DNA from: Dichetophora obliterata
Lineage: Eukaryota; Arthropoda; Insecta; Diptera; Sciomyzidae
Assembly: GCA_963920525.1 (NCBI GenBank)
Contig: OY986439.1
Location: forward strand, 19,143,319-19,207,318
DNA length: 64,000 nucleotides
Direction of reading: 5' to 3'
The translations under genes and the position numbers were made by a program. The notes below the pieces were generated by a model that was given only the letters and a program-made list of their open reading frames with translations, was not told the origin of the DNA and made no database searches. Of the stretch, positions 59,567 through 64,000 are shown piece by piece; positions within the stretch are counted from its first letter, which is position 1; every line of letters begins with the position of its first letter.

Positions 59567-59636
59567 CGACGATTTTGAGTTTGTTTTGATTATTATTGCT
59601 TTTATTTCTTTTTTAAAACTCGCCAGCATTGCAGAC

Positions 59637-59778
59637 ATGGTACAATAAAACCAGGTATGCTCACGACTGACTGTGCTCTCCTTCTCATAGCCATTAGTGT
59701 AAAAATAAGGCGTTTCGCAATGACGGTTTCGGCGGTTGCGCTTTCAGTGGGGAGCCTTCCTGGTTTTATTGTACCATG
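59637..59778. mobile_element. Short MITE with perfect 19-bp ends
   Basis: ATGGTACAATAAAACCAGG at 59637 is perfectly matched by CCTGGTTTTATTGTACCAT at 59759-59777, with weaker pairing continuing inward (GCTCACGACTG / CAGTGGGGAGC). A third, diverged copy of one arm (CTGGTCTTATTGCAGCATG) is at about 60152-60172, beyond the LINE fragment. Confidence 0.7.
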
Positions 59779-59805
59779 CAAACAAATGTATTTCGATTCA
59801 ACGGT

Positions 59806-60120
59806 CACTGAATTCCACTGTGTCAGCTGCTATGACCCAAATGAAAAAGAAACACTAACACACTTTCTGTGCACCTGCTCGGCACTGGCCAGGTTCAGAC
59901 TAACAACGCTTGGCAAGCCCTGCCTCAGCAATCTAGAGGAACTTTCAACAACAAAAATCAACAATCTCCTAACGTTCATCGACCGCTCCGGATGGTTATA
60001 ACCTAACAGTGCGTTACCCACTCAACCAATAGAAACACGAGGTTATGGTATCAAAACGGCTCACTAGAGCTACTTGGATCCTACTTGTATGTAGAATCAC
60101 CATCTAAACCAACCAACCAA
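59806..60120 (+). pseudogene. LINE ORF2 C-terminus with zinc knuckle and 3' UTR
   Basis: The plus strand reads FHCVSCYDPNEKETLTHFLC, TCSALARFRLTTLGKPCLSN, then LEELSTTKINNLLTFIDRSG, WL-stop at 60001. The CxxC...H....C pattern followed by ALARFRL..LG..L.xLEEL...I..LLxFIxRSGW is the C-terminal zinc-knuckle tail of jockey/I-group LINE ORF2 proteins. The 3' UTR runs to a short (CCAA)n tail at 60106-60121. RT and RNase H are missing, so it is 5'-truncated, or the MITE at 59637 has replaced the upstream part. Confidence 0.8.
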
Positions 60121-60179
60121 CCAGCGGTCACGCTCTCAGTCGTGAGCCTGCCTGGTCTTATTGCAGCATGTTTGTATCT

Positions 60180-62815
60180 TTTGTGTTTTTTTCTCAAAAC
60201 ACCTGATTTGACCACAATAAAAATTAAATAAAAAAAATTATTTTACCTACAACAACTCTTACTTGTTATGTATTTATATGACAATAAAATAAGGCGAAAT
60301 GCATAAATAGACAATCACTCAATGTGGGTGCTTTCATTCAATTAAACACAACTTTTCCTTTTCTCCATAGATTTTCTTTAACAATATCTTATTTTTTTCG
60401 GAAAAGTACAGGCTTTAAGAAAAAAAATATTAAAACAAACAAAATATTATGATTTCTTAACAAAATTTGCTATAAGCTTGGTTTTTTTTTTGCAAATTTT
60501 TCTGAAAAACACGAACAATTCTCAAAAATTTCATTTATTTTGCCGAAACCAACAGTTGAATTAAAAACTGTATTAGGCATTGTTTGTAGGAAATTTGATT
60601 AGCTTTAATTTGATAAATTACTTGTTTAATTATTGGTGTTGGTTCTGGAGATATGAAACAAGTTAAGTGAAACAAACTTTTTTCTGTAAAAAAACTACAG
60701 TGGGCATTATCTCGATAACGGAATGACGGAAAATACTGACATTTTCGGAAGCACCGTTCAATTTTTCATTAGAAATGGATAGTGGCATTAATTTTACATT
60801 CTGGCTGTAAGACAGTGTTACATGTCAATACTTTTATGGCAAATCTGAATATGGTTTTATGGGAAAAAAGAAACTAAAACCAAATACAAGATAAATTTAA
60901 AATGTAATATATTTTCAAAAAAAAAAAAAAAATCGTCACGTTAAAAATCGTATGGGCGGCCATAATTGTTTGTAATCACAACCATCTAATTAAAAATCCT
61001 GACTTCGAGCCACCTCTATTCGCAAGAAATCCAAAAATATTATGTACCGCAATGAGTCTTTTTATCTTTCAGTAACTTTCAAGACATTAATTCCAATTCG
61101 AAGTTTATCAAACTGTTCATTAAACAATTGTAATGCTATCGGTATGTCTGCCTTTTTTTCATTCATTACAGAAGTGAGCTCCAAATCATGCCTTTAGGAT
61201 AGCATTAAAAGCATAAAATTGCCGTTTAGGAAGTGTGAACAAAATTTCGCCTGCGAATAGAACCTGGAGGCTGCACCTTCAGAGGTGTTCTCTAACATAG
61301 CGCATTTAAGAACAATTTAATTAAATTGGATTTAAAAGAAAAAAACATTCAATGTTAATAGTAGCTGGCATAATTTTTCTACGAGTAGGGGTATTCGCAT
61401 GGTTGTTGAACACCACCAACAAGTGGTTAAAGGCTATGTATGCAGCGTGTGTAGCTGAAGTAGCTGTAGTGATCGCAGACACGCTACTGTAACATTAATT
61501 TTGATGTTTTAATAGGCTTTATAAAAATAGGTTTAATAAAAAACAAAAACGCAAGAACAATACCATTGCGTAGTTCTGTAGCAAGAGAGCAAACATATTT
61601 TATTCTTGTTCCTTATTTTAATTCGCTGATTAACATTTTTAATTTGAGTTAATGCAGCTACAACAACAACAACCACAATAAATGCCTCTTTGCGCACCTT
61701 CTGCTAATTATATTTAAATGTTAATAACACGCATTCATAAACGCCGCTTCGTTCGCAGCAATGATGAATTGCAGCTTGTTGGGTTACGATACCCAGGCAA
61801 ACTACGGGAATAAGCCGAAACAATTCAAAGTCTTGGAGAAGCCTTTACAACAACAACAACAGCCAGGCCACATGTGCGAGAGGGGCTGTCGTTTTTAATT
61901 TATGAGCTTTTGCCATGTACGCTGCTAGTTTTTCTACTAGTTATGCTTATAATAAATTAATTATTTACATAATGCGTTTATTTTACACATTTTTACATGG
62001 TAATGCGTTACTGTTATTGCCTTTGTTGTTGCTGTTGTTGTTGTGCAGTTAATGTTAATGCTTTTGTTGGCAGTGGTTGTTGGCCAACAACGTTAACAGC
62101 TTTGTTGAAGCAGCAATATTTTATAATTAACTGATTGAACAATTTGTAGGAACCGCAATTCAGGACTCGACAACCAACCAACCAACATCCAACTAACCAG
62201 TCAACCTTACCCACAAGCTAAATAAACCAGTTCCCAGTTTTATTCGATATTATTTTGGTCTGCTATTTTTTTTTTATTTTGCATGAAAGTCGTTCCGGCC
62301 ACCTGTAAATTGATCGAATTCATTTAGCTGAGATTATCTATGACGATAAGCTTGGCTTAAATGGCGCCTAATGAAATCGTCAGTCAGCCATACGATGTCA
62401 TATCGATTAGTTTCAAATGGTCGACTGGCTCGTGCTAGTGTTTGTCCGTCCATCTGTCTGTCTGTCCGTCTGTCTGGTTGGACATGCCGGTTAGGATTAT
62501 AAATGTTTTTAATTTGAACGCAAATTAGTTTTAGTCATTGGATTGATGCGATATGAACGCCGCCCGGATTTAACCGGTTAGAAGATGATCGCTAAAGGTG
62601 CCTATTCTAAGATAAATCAAAGAAACCTAACGCGATCTTGCTTGCTTGGAGCATTTCTCATTTGCTTATTCTATCCATTGCGTATACAATACAATTTGCG
62701 TTATTTTTTTTTATTTTAGAGCACAAAAAGATTAGACTCTTTTAATTTATAATTTAAAAAAATATTAAAATTCCATGCTGTCTAAAGTAAAAATAAAGAA
62801 GTTCTTTATTTAATT
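60180..62815. other. Non-coding stretch
   Basis: AT-rich with CAACAAC and GTTGTTG tracts (61660, 61850, 62020-62040), a (CCAA)n tract at 62172-62182 and a CTGTCTGTCCGTCTGTCTG run at 62453-62474. No domains, exons or element ends found. Confidence 0.45.
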
Positions 62816-62817
62816 GT

Positions 62818-62905
62818 ATAATCTTTCCTTTCAGGACAAAGACCAAACAAACCTTGTTTTTATAAGGAGCATGCCTTGGTTCTTCGATCTTTTTTAAAAA
62901 AAAAA
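62818..62905 (-). repeat. Inverted repeat F, right copy
   Basis: Reverse complement of 59195-59275 with a few changes, including CTCCTTATAAAAACAAGG read on the minus strand. Confidence 0.65.
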
Positions 62906-62989
62906 TAACAAAAATAAAACTATAATTGAAGGGGCTTATTGTAATAACATGATAAGTAATATGATTTTAAAACTGGTTTCTCTATGTTC

Positions 62990-63420
62990 ATTGGCGTCGG
63001 AAGCGAGGGGAAAGGTGGGCAGTTGCCCCCCACTTTTTTAGCTAGATAAACAATTTAAAAGGAAAAGTTATTAAAAATATCAGTTTTTTTACAATGATAA
63101 TATTTTTGTATTATATATTTTCCTCTTCTTTCTCTCTTCTTCATGTTTCATGTGAAGAAATTTTGGTGAACTTTTTTTGCACCACCATTTGTACTGCCCC
63201 CCCATTTGTATTGCCCCCCCAGATAAAATTCGCTTCCGACGCGATTGTCTATGTTGTGTAAAGCGAGATAAAATAGCGAGTCTTTTAAAAAATATTGAAA
63301 ATCGACTCTTGAAAACTTTTTGTACAATTGCATTTTTTCATACAAAAACAAGCGCGTCGGAAGATAATTTCATCTGGGGGCCAGTACAAATGGAGGGGGG
63401 GGGGGCAAAAAAAATCACCA
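62990..63420. mobile_element. Compound inverted repeat with GCGTCGGAAG ends
   Basis: GGCGTCGGAAGCGAG at 62994 is matched inverted by CGCTTCCGACGC at 63231 and again directly by GCGTCGGAAGATAA at about 63354. Runs of C or G (GCCCCCCCA at 63206 and 63213; GGAGGGGGGGGGGGC at 63393) follow each. Overlapping open frames on both strands are products of this structure. Probably nested or tandem MITE copies; borders uncertain. Confidence 0.5.
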
Positions 63421-64000
63421 AAATTTCTTAAAAGAAACATGAATATGAATAAAAAAATTTTATATTTTAGTTTCAAAATAAAAAAATATAAAACTAAATA
63501 AAAATATATTAAAATTTCATTATTTTTAAAAGTTCTTTCAATTTCGATATTAGAGATAATTTTTTAAAGGATCTTTTATATGGTAATATGAAAATATAAG
63601 AAATAACTGTTGCTTTTATAAAGCAAGACTAGGTATATCTTTACATGGTTTAAATGCAATAAGGTACAAAAAGTTATATCAGTTTAAATTCTTCCAAAAT
63701 GTTTCTTTCTGTCCTTGAGAGAAACAAACTCTTTCACCACCTCCATCGAATTCAATTCTTCGGGTTTATCTTTGTGAATGTGTATAAGTGCCGCATGAGT
63801 GAGTAGTTTCTGTGTCATATTTGCTCGAAGATACGTTTTAGGTCGTCTTAGTGCACCAAATCGAATTTTTTTCAAGTTGGAATTGCAGTAGAAACTCTAC
63901 ATTTTGTTTTTTATTTTTGCAAACACAGAGAAAGAAAATGGTTATCCGAAAGCATGCTTATGAAGAAGAGAGAAAGAAGAGCAAAATATATAATACAAAA
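63421..64000. other. AT-rich sequence to the window edge
   Basis: A minus-strand frame at 63684-63875 (63 codons) begins MKKIRFGALRRPKTYLRANM and has a slightly more protein-like composition than its neighbours. It is too short and unmatched to call; it could be the last exon or edge of something beyond the window. Confidence 0.2.

Noticed and set aside
1..64000. CRISPR array, operons, ribosome binding sites or other prokaryotic features
   Set aside because: Spliced genes, LINEs and insect transposons show eukaryotic DNA; the tandem repeats have no spacer-repeat pattern.

Overview
The window is AT-rich eukaryotic DNA with short tracts of opa-type (CAG/CAA, GTTGTT) repeats, microsatellites, GT-AG introns and insect transposon families. 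Jockey-type and other LINEs, a rosa-like mariner, Tc1-like, hAT, piggyBac-like and Helitron elements all point to an insect, most likely a higher fly (Diptera; the rosa-type mariner would fit a tephritid, but I cannot prove the family). I find no convincing host protein-coding gene. The window reads as intergenic or intronic DNA built up from layers of transposable elements.

Layout. 1-2.1 kb: an element or retro-insertion flanked by a GC-rich 13-bp direct repeat, carrying a 179-bp hAT-type MITE. 3.5-3.9 kb: a TA-flanked MITE. 5.4-7.1 kb: two foldback structures. 8.2-9.2 kb: a 995-bp element with a 9-bp target duplication. 9.4-10.3 kb: an inverted copy of a Helitron-like sequence next to a 12-bp minisatellite. 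11.9-13.9 kb: a broken jockey-type LINE split by a 1-kb foldback element. 15.7-18.2 kb: a hAT MITE, then a TTAG-ended foldback element with a second MITE inside. 18.3-19.9 kb: a LINE reverse transcriptase pseudogene on the minus strand. 22.2-26.8 kb: a MITE split by Helitron sequence that is itself split by a dead mariner. 28.8-30.15 kb: a TTAA-flanked element holding a hAT MITE. 30.2-32.4 kb: a foldback element with 21-bp palindromic repeat arrays around the 3' half of a spliced gene. 32.7-34.5 kb: an inverted-repeat element, a Tc1-like remnant and an apparent retrocopy of a hAT-type transposase. 34.9-35.7 kb: the end of a LINE and a dispersed repeat.

The most striking region is 37,761-48,366, a 10.6-kb nest. 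The outer element has about 490-bp inverted terminal repeats, an ATAT target duplication and a spliced but frameshifted gene with a DFAEN / SDG / CDGVGG pattern that looks like an RNase-H-fold transposase. Its left terminal repeat holds a 1,508-bp solo LTR. One of its introns holds a 4.3-kb long-TIR element, which itself holds a TA-flanked element carrying a spliced gene with a SAM-like domain. Its last exon holds an 808-bp hAT element with a perfect 8-bp duplication. The missing C-terminal half of the SAM-type gene family is carried on the minus strand by the separate element at 30.2-32.4 kb, which ends in the same TTTTTTCTGTG sequence. I regard this gene-carrying element family, together with the unclassified outer transposon, as the best candidate for something undescribed.

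48.4-64 kb holds more MITEs and hAT-like elements, a second B/A dispersed repeat copy, a tRNA-like sequence, the C-terminal zinc-knuckle end of a LINE, and otherwise featureless AT-rich sequence.
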